Counted from the first letter of the stretch, positions 49,291-62,989 are shown. The stretch is DNA of 64,000 nucleotides from Mya arenaria (GCF_026914265.1 NC_069131.1:12484294-12548293), one strand, 5' to 3'. Notes: generated by a model not told the origin, from the sequence alone. Translations and numbers: made by a program.

Positions 49291-52200
49291 ATAGCAGGAA
49301 TTCCATCCTTTGTCAAAGTTGTTGAAGTGGGTCCTAGAGATGGCCTGCAGAATGAGAAAGAGCTTGTCCCCACAGCCGCCAAGATAGAACTGGTTAACAA
49401 GCTGTCCCTGGCTGGCATCAGAAATATAGAAGTGACCAGCTTTGTGTCTCCAAAATGGGTGCCACAGGTATTTTACATTAAATGTGAATTGGTAAACATG
49501 TATAAAAAATACATGCTGGAATTCCATAGAATATTTCATAACAGTGCAACCAATATGAGTGTTTTTTATGCCCCAAAGACCGTATCATATGTCTCTCTTG
49601 TACAAATGATAGTTCCATATAGTTTATAATTATAATTTGGCCTAATCATATACTCATAATATAATCATAAAATTATTTTTATTCCGTATAATACTGCCAT
49701 TAAAATCTAGAAAAATAATAGCAGACATTTTTAACTTCATTTACTCGTGTGATATTAATTATGATGTATTTTATTTGCATTAATTGACTAATTTTTTACT
49801 GTACACATAGATGGCGGACCATACAGAAGTGATGAAAGGGATCACCAGATATGACAATGTTGTCTACTCAGCCCTTACACCTAACCTCAAAGGCTTTGAA
49901 GCTGCTGTATGTACGGGTATATCTTATCTATTCACAATTCAGAATGAGTGAAATAAATACCATAAACAAATAATGCCTTTATAAAAAAAAATGCAGATAA
50001 AACGGTACACTGTGTGACGTCAGAGCACGCGCGGTGAAGAGATTTCGTGTTGTTGTTTACTTAATTGCCCCATACTTGCATCAGCAGATGATATAACGGT
50101 AAGTTGAAGACCCTATGTAAAATATTATTGATTTTGACTTGAATCTTTTTTTATTTTTTTTAAATATTTTATTGACTCGCTTATAAGACTACTTTCAGGT
50201 TAAAAATCGGAAGCCATTTTCCCTGTCTTATAGTCAAGGAAATATGGTACTTGTAAGCATTCATCAAAATAAATAATTTGAATCATCAAGCCCAAAATCT
50301 AACATTAATACTTAGATAAAGATATTGTAGCAAGCACCAACTATGCAACATTCAGCCAGGCTTTGCAAACTTCAACCACTTTCTAAGTGCAATTAGTGAT
50401 TTTGAAGTTATTAGACTATTTAAGTTATTTCAGCTAAATGAACTCTGACTCTTTAATTGTTTTTTCATTGCATAGTTGATTATGTTTTGAGAAACATCAA
50501 CTTGATCGAGCAGGGTCGTGAGTGACTTGTGACTAACTCTTTACCAAAAGCATGTCATACTGAAAGGATAGATAGCAAGCATTTATCCCATTCCAGTTGG
50601 AGGCGGGTGCAAGTGAGGTGGCCATTTTCGGAGCAGCTTCAGAGAGCTTTAGCAAGTAGGTTGCTGTAGTTATTGATGAATAACAAGTTTCATTATTAAA
50701 TATGAAAAAAAAACATACAAGTTCTTATCAAATAGATAAAGTTCAAGACATGATATAAAAAAGAAGCAAACATTCTTTCAAGATATATTGTGCATATTTT
50801 ACAGACAGTTATAAAAATATATATTTGTCCTTTTAAATGTCATACTTAATGTTATAAGTTAGTTGATTGTAAAAAAGAACAGATCAATCACAGGCTTAAC
50901 TTCTCCTTGGTATGAAACCACTCCTAAAACTATTGATAAATTGGTTTTCCTACCCTGTTGAAAATTTCTCCTTGGTATGAAACCACTCCTAAAACTATTG
51001 ATAAATTGGTTTTCCTACCCTGTTGAAAATTTCTCCTTGGTATGAAACCACTCCTGCCCCCCTTTCAATAAAAAATCTCTCGTTGGACTCTTGATAAAAG
51101 TCTGGCTTGATTTTAATTTTCAACAATCTTCTATTTAATTAAAGAACTAAGTTCTGAACCAGAAAATGATCATTTGTTCCAGGAAGAACATCAACTGTAC
51201 AATAGCTGAGAGTATAGATAGGTTTGGGGCGGTGGTGACAGCTGCCAGCAGGGCAAGGCTACCTGTTAGAGGGTGAGTTCTGATTGGAAAAGAGATCTAT
51301 TCAGCTATGAGTGAAAAGGACCTAAATCAAAATAGGAAAACATTATCAGTATATTTGGACAATCTTAGCATTTATTTTGAAATTATTATAATTACTCTAC
51401 AGTTTTTAGTGATTGTTTGTGTGCATAATTCTTTGATAATCATATAAATAATGGGTGAAGATATCTCGGTGTCATACCTGTTAATACTTTTCTTCACTGT
51501 GAATATGGCTAAACATATAGCTGTGGTTCCAATGTAAGAACTCAGCATCACACTCCCTTCTTTTTAGGGGACAGTGGAATATCTTGGAGTCTGCATGTCA
51601 GATACATGTACTTTCTACTTGCAACTAAAAAAGACACATTATGCTCTTGTTAGGTTATGAGTTATGATTTTTTCTTGTGTTCAGGTATGTGTCATGTGTG
51701 CTTGGTTGCCCGTATGAGGGAGACATTGCCCCGCAGAAGGTGGCTCAAGTTGCCAAACTTATGTATGATCTTGGTTGTTACGAGATCTCGTTAGGTGAGG
51801 AAGTATGTGTAAACTAATATGGTATATCAAGTGTTTGTTTAAATGATCATGTCAAGTAATATATTTATTTTTGACAATTAAGCTAAACATTAGGAATGAT
51901 TACATCTTTATGATTTAGGTCCTGGTGGCTAGAGGTCTGAAACCTATAACTTCTTAAAACACTACCTGTATAATATATCCATAATCGGAATGTTTAACGA
52001 ATACTTAAGGAATGAATTGCGGGGTTGATGTCATTATCGGGGCATGAACGCAATTGGGCTGGTCTAAGTGTGTGTAGTCCGAAGGACTCCACGCATACTT
52101 TGACCAGCCCAATTGAGATCATATCCCCGATAATGACATCAACCCCGCAATTCATTCCTTATATTTACACCAATAGTTCATTATTTCATTCAAGAAACGT

Positions 52201-54009
52201 TAAAAAAAAAGACTTCATTTCATTTAGGATAACCTTTCAGTAATCCTTTCTTCCCGATTCTGTAAATAAAACGACCCGACTGTAACCGGAAACATTTTTT
52301 TCAAATGACGTCACAATAGCGCGGGAAAAGATCAACCACTTGAAATCACTTTTAAACGTAAAATTGGAACACTTTTGGCAACAATATGTTTAAAATATAA
52401 TAACTTAACACTTTATAAAATGTTTATTTATATTTTACGGGATCTGCTGACACAATACAAACAATAACAAGATCAATAGTTTTCATGTATATTGTTATGC
52501 GATGATTTGCAATTCGAACATATCCGAAGATGTTGCATTCATCGATTGATAAATGCAGTTGCCGAAAGGCAGTTCATTTAAGGAATGGAAGTTGAGGTGT
52601 AAATATAAGTTGTTAAACTAGACTCCACATAATTATTCCAATAATATTTCTTCAAGGTGACACGATTGGTGTGGGTACCCCAGGGGCTATGAAAGCGCTG
52701 TTGGCTGAGGTCAGCAAGGTCATTCCCGTGGAGAAACTCGCAGTCCACTGTCATGACACGTACGGCCAGGCACTCGCCAACATTCTGGCTGCTCTACAGG
52801 TACTTTGTTGTTCACATCTGTGTTAAGAATCCTTTCATTGTAAAAGTCCTTATTTAAACTCTGAGGTATTGTAATCATAACCAGTACTTGATACCAACTT
52901 ACTTCATCATGTTTTCTTGGGTGTTGGGGCCTGAGAAAATAAATATTAGATTCTCATCTGGATTTTTAAGAAAGATGGGGCCAGTTGGTGGGTTAATTTT
53001 TTAATAGAGAATGTATGTTAAAGTTTAAGTGTTTTTTCTCAATTTTCGACACTTACAGCTTAAGGAAATCTTTAAGATATGTAACAAAATTTCTCTGGCC
53101 TTAGCATTTTAGAATGTCAAACTTTGACATTTTCTTACAGATGGGTGTAAGTGTGGTTGACAGCTCAGTTGCGGGGCTGGGTGGATGTCCATACGCCAAG
53201 GGTGCGAGTGGTAATGTCTCTACGGAGGACGTCGTCTACATGCTGCATGGGCTCAACATCAAAACGGTACTTCAGGGATTGTTTTACATATTGTTGAGAT
53301 TAAAATAATCAGTCACTTTTAAAAAATTTGCACCAGTATCTTATGTTTGTTATACAAGTTCTATTGACAAATGACTTTCATTTAATTGTTCATCGGGATT
53401 TTGTTGATTACTAAAACAAATTATTACCATAACAGTTGTAATTGATTTTAACCACTTTTCTAACTTAAGTTGCTTTAATTGTTGTGATTTTTTTTGCGAA
53501 TATATAACCTTGCGAAAAAACGTTTTAAAAAACAAAACAAAAACATGAGAAAGTACCTTGCAAAATTTGAACAATCTGTAGTATTTAAATTCTTTTCTAT
53601 TAACTGTGATTTTCTTATGTGTATTTTTAATTTTTTTTTTATCTAGTCTGTTTTTCTATTAAAAGAAGTTGAGAGAAAGTTTTAGTGTTGAGTTTGCATT
53701 TGTAGAGCAAAATCTTTAATTGTTCAAAATATTCTTTGAAACTTAGTATACATTTTGCCAGAGACAATATACTCTTATGAATAGCAAAGCGAATGACTGA
53801 CTTGTTATAGTTATGTTCCTTGTTTGACTGAAAATGGGCATGTGTGGGCATTTTCGCCCCAGCTCGTTGTTTGTTATTCATGAGTTCTCACCTTCTCTTT
53901 TCAGGGTATACATATTGAAAGATTGATAGAAGCCGGCCAGTTTATCTCCAAAGTGTTAAAGCGACCAACACATTCCAAGGTTGCCCAAGCAACAAAGTCT
54001 TCACTGTAG
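49291..54009 (+). CDS. HMGCL: Hydroxymethylglutaryl-CoA lyase, exons 2 to last (leader exon not found)
   Basis: Eight exons: 49291-49467, 49811-49906, 50597-50655, 51183-51272, 51685-51794, 52657-52799, 53141-53266 and 53905-54009 (906 nt, 301 residues plus TAG). The enzyme splits HMG-CoA into acetyl-CoA and acetoacetate, the last step of leucine breakdown and ketogenesis, in mitochondria. [12 protein letters not shown] holds the catalytic Arg and metal-binding Asp; [14 protein letters not shown] holds the metal-binding His pair; [17 protein letters not shown] holds the family signature with the active-site Cys and metal-binding Asn. Exon order and phase are intact. The first found exon starts in phase 0 at [10 protein letters not shown], so about 25-30 residues of start and leader are missing from the model. 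The C-terminus is AQATKSSL, unlike vertebrate AQATCKL with its peroxisomal CKL. The last codons and stop lie in the first unit of a 33-bp array. Confidence 0.96.
50905..51057. repeat. ~64-bp tandem repeat, 2.4 copies
   Basis: ctccttggtatgaaaccact, cctaaaactattgataaatt, ggttttcctaccctgttgaa repeated almost exactly in HMGCL intron 4. Confidence 0.95.
52008..52615. mobile_element. Hairpin element in HMGCL intron 6
   Basis: A clear inverted repeat at 52008-52166: ggaatgaattgcggggttga, tgtcattatcgggg and gcaattgggctggtc are mirrored across the loop agtccgaaggact. A second ggaatg-type end with gaggtgtaaatataag near 52590-52615 mirrors cttatatttacacc at 52158-52172, suggesting a composite element. 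Confidence 0.75.
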
Positions 54010-54385
54010 AGCTCTGGATGTGGAACAAAGTCTTCACTGTCGAGCTCTGGGTGTGAAACAAAGTCTTCATTGTAGAGCTTTAGATGTGAAACAAAGTTAT
54101 CATTGTAGAGATCTGGGTGTGGAACAAAGTCTTCACTGTAGAGCTCTGGATGTGGATCAAAGTCTTCACTGTAGAGCTCTCCATGCGGAACAAAGTCTTC
54201 ATTGCAGAGCTCTGGATGTAGATCAGAGTCTTCATTGAAGAGCTCTGGATGTGAAACAAAGTCTTCAATGTAGAGTTCTGAATGTGAAACAAAGTCTTCA
54301 CCATAGAGCTCTGGGTGTGGAACAAAGTATTCACGGTAGAGCTCTAGATTTGGAACAATCATTTCACTGTAAAGCTTTGGATGTG
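53986..54385 (+). repeat. 33-bp minisatellite (~12 copies) made of the HMGCL 3' coding end and stop
   Basis: Unit aacaaagtcttcactgtaga plus gctctggatgtgg. The first unit is coding: ACA AAG TCT TCA CTG TAG gives TKSSL and stop. The rest lie in the 3'UTR. Because 33 is a multiple of 3, other frames read as 11-residue repeats on both strands; these are artefacts. Confidence 0.95.
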
Positions 54386-55980
54386 AAACTAGTCTATAAC
54401 ATAGTCATTTTGGAGCACTGAAAATACATCATCATCAGCTGTGGTGTAGTGATTTACATATGGGACCAGCTATCCAGTGACATTGGTTTGATCCCTGTGT
54501 GTTAGCAAAGATTTTGATGCATATTTAGTACCGTATTTATTATTTATACAGTGACCAAGTGTTGTTTTAATAATGGCGTGTGTATGGTGTGGGAATTGAG
54601 AACTTATTTGTGAACAAAGTCTCCACTTAAACATAATATTACAGTTTGTTGAATCTTTCCTTTGAGGATATTCTTACAAGCAAGAAGATGTTTTTGACAT
54701 CAGCTTATATTTTTATTTTGTATTTGTAATTATAACTGTCAGAATTGATCATATTGAAGGCAATGTATTCAGTGATATAAAGCAGTTAGCTTTCCAATAT
54801 TTTGTTTTTAATTATCTTAAGTTTAAACAGTATATATTTTACAATGATTGTGAAGTAAGTAATGATAACTTATACTTAGTCACTCTCGTTGGCACGGTGT
54901 TGAGGAGAGTGTGTGGTCTTGTGTTGTGGGGAAACCGGAGTACCCAGAGAAAGCCCACTTTTCCGGAATGGCGACTACAAACAAAACTCACATTTAATTA
55001 TCTTAATGTTGTTCTTTAATAGTTTTTCATTTTTATAAAATACTTTTGCTGCAATAAAACCCATTATATAAAGCAGTTTAAATGTGATATTGCCAGAAGT
55101 CTAGACATATTTTAGACAAATCGGGAAAAGAATATTTTCCAAACTGTTTTTCGTATTTTTTTGCAATTAAGGCACAAAATTCATATAACTTGCAACACTA
55201 TTCATAATGTGTGGAAGTTTGTTCTATTGTGTCAAGCTTTTGTTGTTTTATAGTATACATTTCTATTGGATTAAATATCACTATTGTTTTGAAATATACA
55301 ATAACACCATCATTGGTTTGTACGAGGGGTGTCTGGGCAGTTCGCGGAAATATATTGTAAAATGCAAATTATGTTCTTCTGAATTTGTATGTATGAGTAA
55401 CAGAGCCATATACTTATTTGAATTTCTTGCGTTGTTCATATAACCAAAAACACGCAAGTCATAGTCTAGAAACTATACAGAAATGTTAACCAGCATGTGA
55501 AGTTGTGCACATAGGGTAAAGCATGTGGCTGCCTAGGAGAGTTATGACTCTTGACTTGGTTAAAAATTTCATATAATTCATGGAATCTTGTGTCAATGCA
55601 TGGAATCGTGTGTCACCCCTATCTTGTTAAGTATATTAGCCAGAATTATGTAAAATATAAAGAATGTTGACCAGCATGTGAAGTTGCGCACCTAGGGGTT
55701 CGTTTTTTGCTGTGCCAAGCAGTTATAGCCCTTGACATAAATAAAATTTGGCATATACAGGCATAGTGGGCATGGAATTAAGTGTTTCACTTATCTAATG
55801 AAGTATTTGAGGTAGAGTCATAAACCTTCAAAAAGTTAAAACTCTACATATGAAGTTGTGCATTTAATTATGCCAAAGTTGTTTAACAACATACATACAT
55901 ACAAACCAAGTTTCATTTGAGTATCTTGAACAGCTTTGAGGTATGGCCAAGGTTAATGTTTTGCACAATGTGAACATCAA
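54386..55980. other. HMGCL 3' flank and intergenic spacer
   Basis: A SINE fragment at about 54880-55000 shares the body gtgtggtcttgtgttgtggg with 6960-7240. An AATAAA near 55053 is a candidate transcript end. A stretch at about 55320-55350 (tacgaggggtgtctgggcag) looks like a lone transposon end. Two diverged copies of a unit with accagcatgtgaagttg lie at about 55490-55700. No gene is supported. Confidence 0.4.
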
Positions 55981-55994
55981 CGACACAATGTCCT

Positions 55995-56520
55995 TATAAA
56001 CAAGAGCTGTCACAGAGACAGCGTGCTCGACTATTCCGCGGCTTTTCGGTGTATGGATTGAAAAATTTGGGCGAAACATGCATGGATCACTGTTAGATTA
56101 AATTTCAATGCAATACATGATGTGCTGAGATATTTACATAAATTGAATTGGAAAATATTTGAGGTGGTATGCAAACTTTAATGTAAATTCTAAGTCGAAA
56201 AAGGGGCATTATTCTGTCAAAATGCTTGATACAGTGACCTCCTGTGTACAGGTTGGGGGCATGATGGTGAACGAGCGTGCGAAGTTTCAAAGCCAGATGT
56301 CAATGGACTTCGAAAATATTTGAGGTGGTACGCAAACTTTAACGTAAATTCTAAGTCGAAGAAGGGGCATAATTTTGACAAAATGCTTGATAGAGTTACC
56401 TCCTCCTGTGTACAGGTTGGAGGCATGATGGTGAACAAGTGTGCAAAGTTTCAAAGCCAGATGTCAATGGACTTTGAAAATATTTGAGGTGGTACGCAAA
56501 CTTTAACATAAGTGGTTACG
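55995..56520. repeat. Interspersed repeat with ~165-bp tandem units
   Basis: Begins aagagctgtcacagagacag and carries two and a bit copies of a unit with gaggtggtacgcaaacttta, attctaagtcgaaaaagggg and ggcatgatggtgaacgagcg. Minus-strand frames here are repeat-borne. Confidence 0.75.
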
Positions 56521-56599
56521 CTGATGCTCGGGTGACTAGGATAGCTCTCCTTATTCTTAGAATAGTCAAGCTAAAAATAATGAGACATTCTAACTATGC

Positions 56600-57281
56600 C
56601 TTTATTTACTGATTATAATCAGGGTAAAAAGACAAAAGCTTCAAAGTTTCAAATATGGAATCTTTAATAATGTGAAAATGTTATAATACAGAAATGATCA
56701 CAATATCTCACAAAGAATATTAATAATGAACAGATTCTTTTTCACTGAAACCGAAAACATTATTGCTTTAATTCATATTATATTTCACATGAGTTTGGCA
56801 AAACAGGTCTAAACAACAAATCCTCAGCAGTTTTGAAATTGTTAACAGATAAACAAAATCACAGATTCTTATTTGATACAATTGAGGTTTTTTGCATATT
56901 TTTAAATTTTAATACATAACAATTCAATACATAAAGGTCTAATGAAATGTACCTTAATTTTTGCATACAATATTACTTTTTATTTTCAATATTAAATATA
57001 ACCTTCATCAGTTTAAATCAGCAGTTTTCTTAATACTTGACATTCCATTTTGACAAGTTATTTTGCCAATAATTGGCCAAAAATAAACAGTTATTGCTCT
57101 AATACTGAACAATTCATACAAATTTATTACATCATATAAACATTTTTATAATAAACTCAGTATGTTGGACGGCAATCTGTGATCACATATTTATAAACTG
57201 GAATGTTTGTAAGTAGAGCATTATCACAGAGGAAAACAAATAAATACATGTTTCTGCAACTATTGTCAGTTCACTGTCTGT
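56600..57281 (-). other. 3' untranslated region of DNALI1
   Basis: AT-rich sequence after the DNALI1 stop. TTTATT on the plus strand at 56600-56605 is an AATAAA on the gene strand; another is at about 57123-57128. Which is used cannot be told. Confidence 0.4.
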
Positions 57282-60200
57282 CTATTTCTTGGGGGCAATA
57301 ATTCCTTCCAACTGGGTCTGAAAATCAAATAAAATATTTTAGAAATAACCCAGGATTCTTACATGACCTCCAATGCTTATTAAAGCTTATAAAGGTAATA
57401 CATCATGTGAAAACAACGAAAAAATACAATGTTTATATTTATATACACAAATGGTTTTTAATAAGGAGGCTGGGGCTTCACTGTGTAGGAACAGCAACCA
57501 GTGTCTTTGAACACTGTTGTTTTGGTTCATAAGTTAAGTTTTGGTAGAGTCTAACCCTTTTCACTATCCATGTCAACTTTAAGTCACTGTTATTAATTTG
57601 TTATTGTTGGTTTTTCATTATAATTTCTTATACTTTTTTGCCATGTTTGAACCATTCACGTCGAAAACCAAGGCGGTACTGAACCAAAACACAGTTTAAA
57701 ACAACATTCAAAGGTGTTACACAGTTCAGCACATTACGGTCCATCTTTGAAAGCAAAATACGACACTGATGGAAGAACCCTGTGACTGACTTACTGTGGA
57801 CAAGATTTCATCCTGGGAGGAATTAAGTATGATAAATATGTTTTCTAAAAATACTTTCATTTTCTTTTTTACAAGGTCAAACAATGTTATGTCATTAATA
57901 TACTAGTAAAAAGTTGCAAAAAGAAATTGAGATAAATACCTACTTGTTTTAAAAACTAAATCATACACAATCAATTGTAACAATAACTTATAGGTCATGT
58001 AAGAGTGATTTGAGTCTATTTTCTCATTCATTGTCATTATGAGAGACTCTAAAAATGCCACAAGTTAAACTTGGACATACATGTATCAGTAATGAATGTC
58101 GCAGGGCAGACATCTAGACCATCTCAAACTCTCGAGTTTTATTATTCAATGTTCATATTTTACTTCAAGACTATTCTGTGTTTACCTTAAGCTGTTGGTT
58201 GGTTCTCTTGAGGAACTGGATCTCCTCGGTGTGTTTTTTCTCCTCAACCTGTCTCTGTTCCTGGGCGCGCTTCTCGATCTGATCACACTTGGCCTTCAGC
58301 TCATTCACATTCTTCTCAAGCTCGCGTTTCTCGTCTTCCAGCTCAGAAATCTAGGATGCAATGGGGAAAAGTTTGATATTCATTGGACAAATTTGGGGCT
58401 GGATTAATCCATAGACTAATCTTACTACGGTATACATGTATGTGCTTATAGTCATAACTTTCTTCCAGCTCAACAATCTGATGACTCCACAGGAGAAATT
58501 ATTGTCAGATAATTAAGACTTAGTCTAGTTTATACCATAACGTATTTATTTTGTCACTTGGTTCCTTATGCTTTTTAAACACCACCTAGGATCAGTCCAT
58601 AGTCAACTTCCTGAACTGCAAGCATAGCGCAGGATGGTGCTTACTCGATATAGAAATAGAATGAGTGACAACAGTCTTGCTCTTATTAATAAGGGAATGC
58701 AGAGTTATGAATGTAATAAAAACAATGGCTTTTAATACATTTTTTCTCAGTGTTCTTCAGTGAATTAACTTTTAACAGTATTTATCAACTAATATTCAAT
58801 CTGTATTATTAGACTGGAAACAGGTTTTAATCTCAAAAACTAGTTACGATAGACTAAAAATGTGTAAATTTTTCAAGAATGATTGAGTTAATGAAAATGG
58901 CTTTCTAAACAAAAAAATTTGTGTTAAAGTTGAAACAAGTACATTAAACAAAAAATCTAAATGACTTATTTTAGCACAAAATAATGATAAATTTAATCTC
59001 TAAATTAGAACATAATTCACAACAATCCTTGTATAACAAATAGTGAAGGGTATTTTATAAAGTTTCCCATCTTGGCAAATGTTCAAGACATTTACCCGTA
59101 GTGTACATTGTATCTGACTCATTCTTTGATATCATTTTTTGATCAGCAAAAACAATATACAACTTAGTTAGTTATATAACATGTAAAAGTGATGCATTGA
59201 ATATTAAATTCGAGATTGGACATTGGATTATAATGAACATACAGTAGCGCTTAAAAAAGCTCACCTGACATTTTTTTTATCATTTTCATCAACTGATTAC
59301 ATTTAGATGTATTACATTGGGCAAGAACATTTAGCTGTCATGAAAACTATTTACTCAATCCTTTAGTTAATTAACCATAAATAATTCAATCTGAAGAGTG
59401 TTTTTCCTTCCATCCATTCCATCAAAGTCTCCAATACAATGATTTAATTCTCTTAGAACAAACATTCGGATCATAAAATACCCAGGCACGTTTTATTGGA
59501 AGACAAATTGCAGTTTTATACAGTTCTTGCCCTAGTTGTAAAATAAGTGCTGGCGTGATGTTGGTTTATTGTCAGGCAATGTAGAAATGCCATTGTTCAA
59601 CATTTAGGATGGTACATTTTACACATTAAAATGTTTGTGATACAACATAGCAGTGTTTAAGTAATATAGTGTAATTTGATGACAAAGGGAATGGTGCAGA
59701 CATTGTATTACATTTGTATGTGAATCTTTGTTAACAACATCGAGTACAAACCTGCTCCATTAAAGAAAAATCTCAAAATATATTCCTTTTTAACAATGTT
59801 TTTCCATTTCAGAACTTGATTTGCTTGACGAAGGGCTGCAACTAAATTCTAACCTATTATTTGCTTTTCTTTATGAATTTTATTTTCTCGTTCTGATTTT
59901 AACATTTTTCTAGTTTTAGAGGAATCTTAAGTTTATATGACACTGAAGAATACAACATAATTTTGTATGTACTATTCACAACAGTTAAATGGCAGCTCAG
60001 ACATTAAACCGGTATAATTAAAAGGTCTTATCAATTATTTTATGAATTAATTCAAAACTTATTGTTTGTAATTGAAAATTATGTGAATCAGCTTATAATT
60101 TCATTTTTAAAATCATTGTCAGATAGAAATGAAGAATCTATATTATTTATTTATTTAAAATCTAATAATATTAACAACATTTTCTACATTTAACATGTAA

Positions 60201-62912
60201 AAGCTTTGATGGACAAAAAACAATATAGTTATAACAGTATGTGACGGTAAATATACTATTACCGATGAATCAACACCTTGCTGTAGGTATAGGGAAAAAA
60301 ACAATATAAGGTTTGGACAATGATGATGGGAAGATGAACTAGGGGAATTTGGAATGTACCGTACATTGTTTATAAAATGCTGACTCTGAAATCTATATGG
60401 AAGCCAAATGCACTACTGGTACTTATATGTGTTTTATATAGGTTGTATTTACGATCATATCACAGTCATCAATATTAGACTTTTGGACATACAAGCCCAA
60501 AACCTGTTATATAAGATCAAGAATTTGAGCAATCCCAAAAAACACATTACCAGGGCAGGGCTGGTTGGCTTAATCTTATTTTGACCTCTGGTATCATAGA
60601 TTTTTTTTATATATCAACTCTTGAATAACAGAGTCACATGCAAATTTAATCACTGGTTTTAAGTTAGCGGACTGGGGCATATTCAATGACCAAGAGTACA
60701 ATATTAAATAAATGGAAAAATGAGGGTGTGATTTATCTTTTGAAGGTGTTTTAAGGGCTGTAAAATGACAACATTTCAATAAATTTACATGTAACTCCCA
60801 TTTCTCTTGATGTCTCTGTAACAACAATGCTGTAAACTTTAATTCCATTTCGATAAAATTATTTAAGTAGAAATTGCAGTTTGTGACTTTTTTGAATACT
60901 TTAAATCAATACTAAAATAAGCAATTGAATATCTGTACAATATTAGAGGTTAACAGGGTCAACGGTTTCGGGACCTTTTGGGCAAGAACTATAAGACTTT
61001 TCTGAAACTATGTAGATCCAGCACTGTCTTGCTTATGACATGCATATTGGTAGTCTAGAGCATCGTATGGGAAACTGGTAGCAAACTAGCATGCATAATG
61101 ATTAACATAAAAAAATAAACTGAAGTGAAGAGGTGATATTTCTACAATTATTATTTCACCAATACTATTTAAATCATTTAGATAAATTATTAGTACATGT
61201 ACCTTTAACCCTTTTGCAATGCATTAACCGTCAATTCAAATAATAAACAAGTAACTAAATATGGCAAGGCAACAAAAAGCCCATCACAGGACACATACCC
61301 TCTTCTCCATATCCGCCTTGCCCTGTTCTGCCTGTAGAGCTTTCCTCATGCCAAAGGCCACACTACTCTCATAGAGGGTCTGGTAGGCGGCTATTGTCAT
61401 GCGGATCTCATCTCTCACACGCAGCAGCAGTAAACCACGCTCCGCACAGTTTATGGTTACTTGGCGGATCAGCTCATCTGTAAAAGTCAAGATGGATGTG
61501 ATTGGATGTAATAATTTGATTAAATAGAAATTATTTACAATTAGATTAATAATCTGTACAATCACTGGTCAATGTTCTACACTGTTGTCAGATGAATATC
61601 GTATTCTTTAAAAGCTAGTGTTAATGTGTTATTGAATGGTTAAAATGTTATTTAATTAAAAATAAGTTAATGATGGTCAATAATTAGCAAAGAATCATAC
61701 CAAAGCACTGTGAGTAGAGTTCCCGGCGTACAGGGCAGATGCCTGTCTCACGTGCTTGTCGCTGCTGGAGCCGACGGTCAAGTTCTTCTTGGAGGTTCAC
61801 CACATCAAGTCTGGTGGCGGGAGTGCTGGACACCTGCTGTACCCATAACTGACCACTCTCTGTCCACTCACTGTAAATAACACAGATACATCATACATGT
61901 ACATAATCGTTAAGTACATTTGATACAGAACATAAGGTTTGAGTTGATGTTAAAATCATGAAAAAGTAAACTGTAATAAAATCTATTTAAAACTATTCAG
62001 CAAGTAGGACATTACTAACAGGATGATTAATAAGATAAATACATTCATTCAATTCATGACTGTGTTTTAGCTGTGAAACTGTTTTCAAGAGGACAAAAAT
62101 TAGGTTCTTACCGTGGAGGCAGTATGGAGTTGAGGATTTCATCTGTTTGTTGAGCAGCCTTTGCATCTACTGGGGCCAGCTTCTGTTTCCCAGGTGGATT
62201 TGGGACAGGTCCAGAGCCTGTTGGTGGAGCTGGACTTGCTTTCAGTGCACGTGCCTGGAAATAATAAATACAGCAAATGTCACTATCAAGTGTCTGATTC
62301 TTACATTCACATAGATTAAAGTGATAATGCTATGTGTAGATTTACCATTGTCAAACCTTTTCTTTGGATTCTTACATCTTATTAATAGGACCTGAAAGTT
62401 GTTTGTTGGTTTATGATTTACCATACTGTTGTATTTTTAACCGAACACTTATTTTTAATGCTATTCTTACAAAAGATAGCATCTATTACTTGTAAAAATA
62501 CTGTATTTTTTGCGTACAGTGGATGTATGATGATGTTAAATTTACATTTGGTGTCAGGCATAAAAGGTTATGCTATGAATTGACACATTTGTGGTTATAT
62601 ACCTGCCAAAAGATCATTGCTATTAAGAGCATTATAACGAAACTATAAGTGGGTATGAAAAATGGCAACCCTCTGTTTTAGGCATACAATTAGAAACACA
62701 ACTTCAACTTTTAATGCATTGTGACACTGACACTCAATGACTCTAACTCAAAAGTCAAAACATCAAAACACAACATTTCTGAATTCATGAAATAAACCAC
62801 ACTAAAAAGCAATAAAAGTTATAAAACAAACCTTTGGAGTTTTCTTGTCCATATTTCTGCTGACAAGCACTGGATTGTCATATTTGACCAGCGAAACGTT
62901 GGGTGGAATCAT
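57282..62912 (-). CDS. DNALI1: Axonemal dynein light intermediate polypeptide 1 (p28), complete, 257 aa
   Basis: Six exons in transcript order: 62912-62832, 62254-62112, 61870-61701, 61477-61299, 58350-58186 and 57317-57282 (774 nt, TAG at 57284-57282). The protein is the p28 subunit of monomeric inner-arm dyneins in cilia and flagella, binding actin and dynein heavy chain. It starts MIPPNVSLVKYDNPVL, with a Pro-rich linker (SPAPPTGSGPVPNPPGK), then DEILNSILPPREW, QARETGICPVRRELY, the strongly conserved CAERGLLLLRVRDEIRM and TLYESSVAFGMRKALQ, and a long coiled coil (ELEDEKRELEKNVNEL onward), ending TQLEGIIAPKK. Human DNALI1 has the same order and a similar length and end. All phases agree. 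The gene lies alone on this strand; the large intron 4 (about 2.9 kb) has no recognised content. An X-box-like site lies 64-77 bp before the ATG. Confidence 0.97.
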
Positions 62913-62975
62913 TTTTGCTTGTGTATTGTAAAATAATTTGATGCAACAACCTTTTTCCAATGATGATTTACACTG

Positions 62976-62989
62976 GTGTCCCTGGTAAC
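62976..62989 (+). promoter_or_regulatory. RFX X-box-like site upstream of DNALI1
   Basis: GTGTCC-CT-GGTAAC against the X-box consensus GTNRCC-N2-RGYAAC: one mismatch (T for R), with the usual 2-bp spacer. RFX factors with FOXJ1 drive ciliary genes including axonemal dynein subunits, and sites typically lie within a few hundred bp of the start. Position and target fit; binding is inferred. Confidence 0.5.

Noticed and set aside
58096-58407. 103-aa plus-strand ORF
   Set aside because: Antisense shadow of DNALI1 exon 5.
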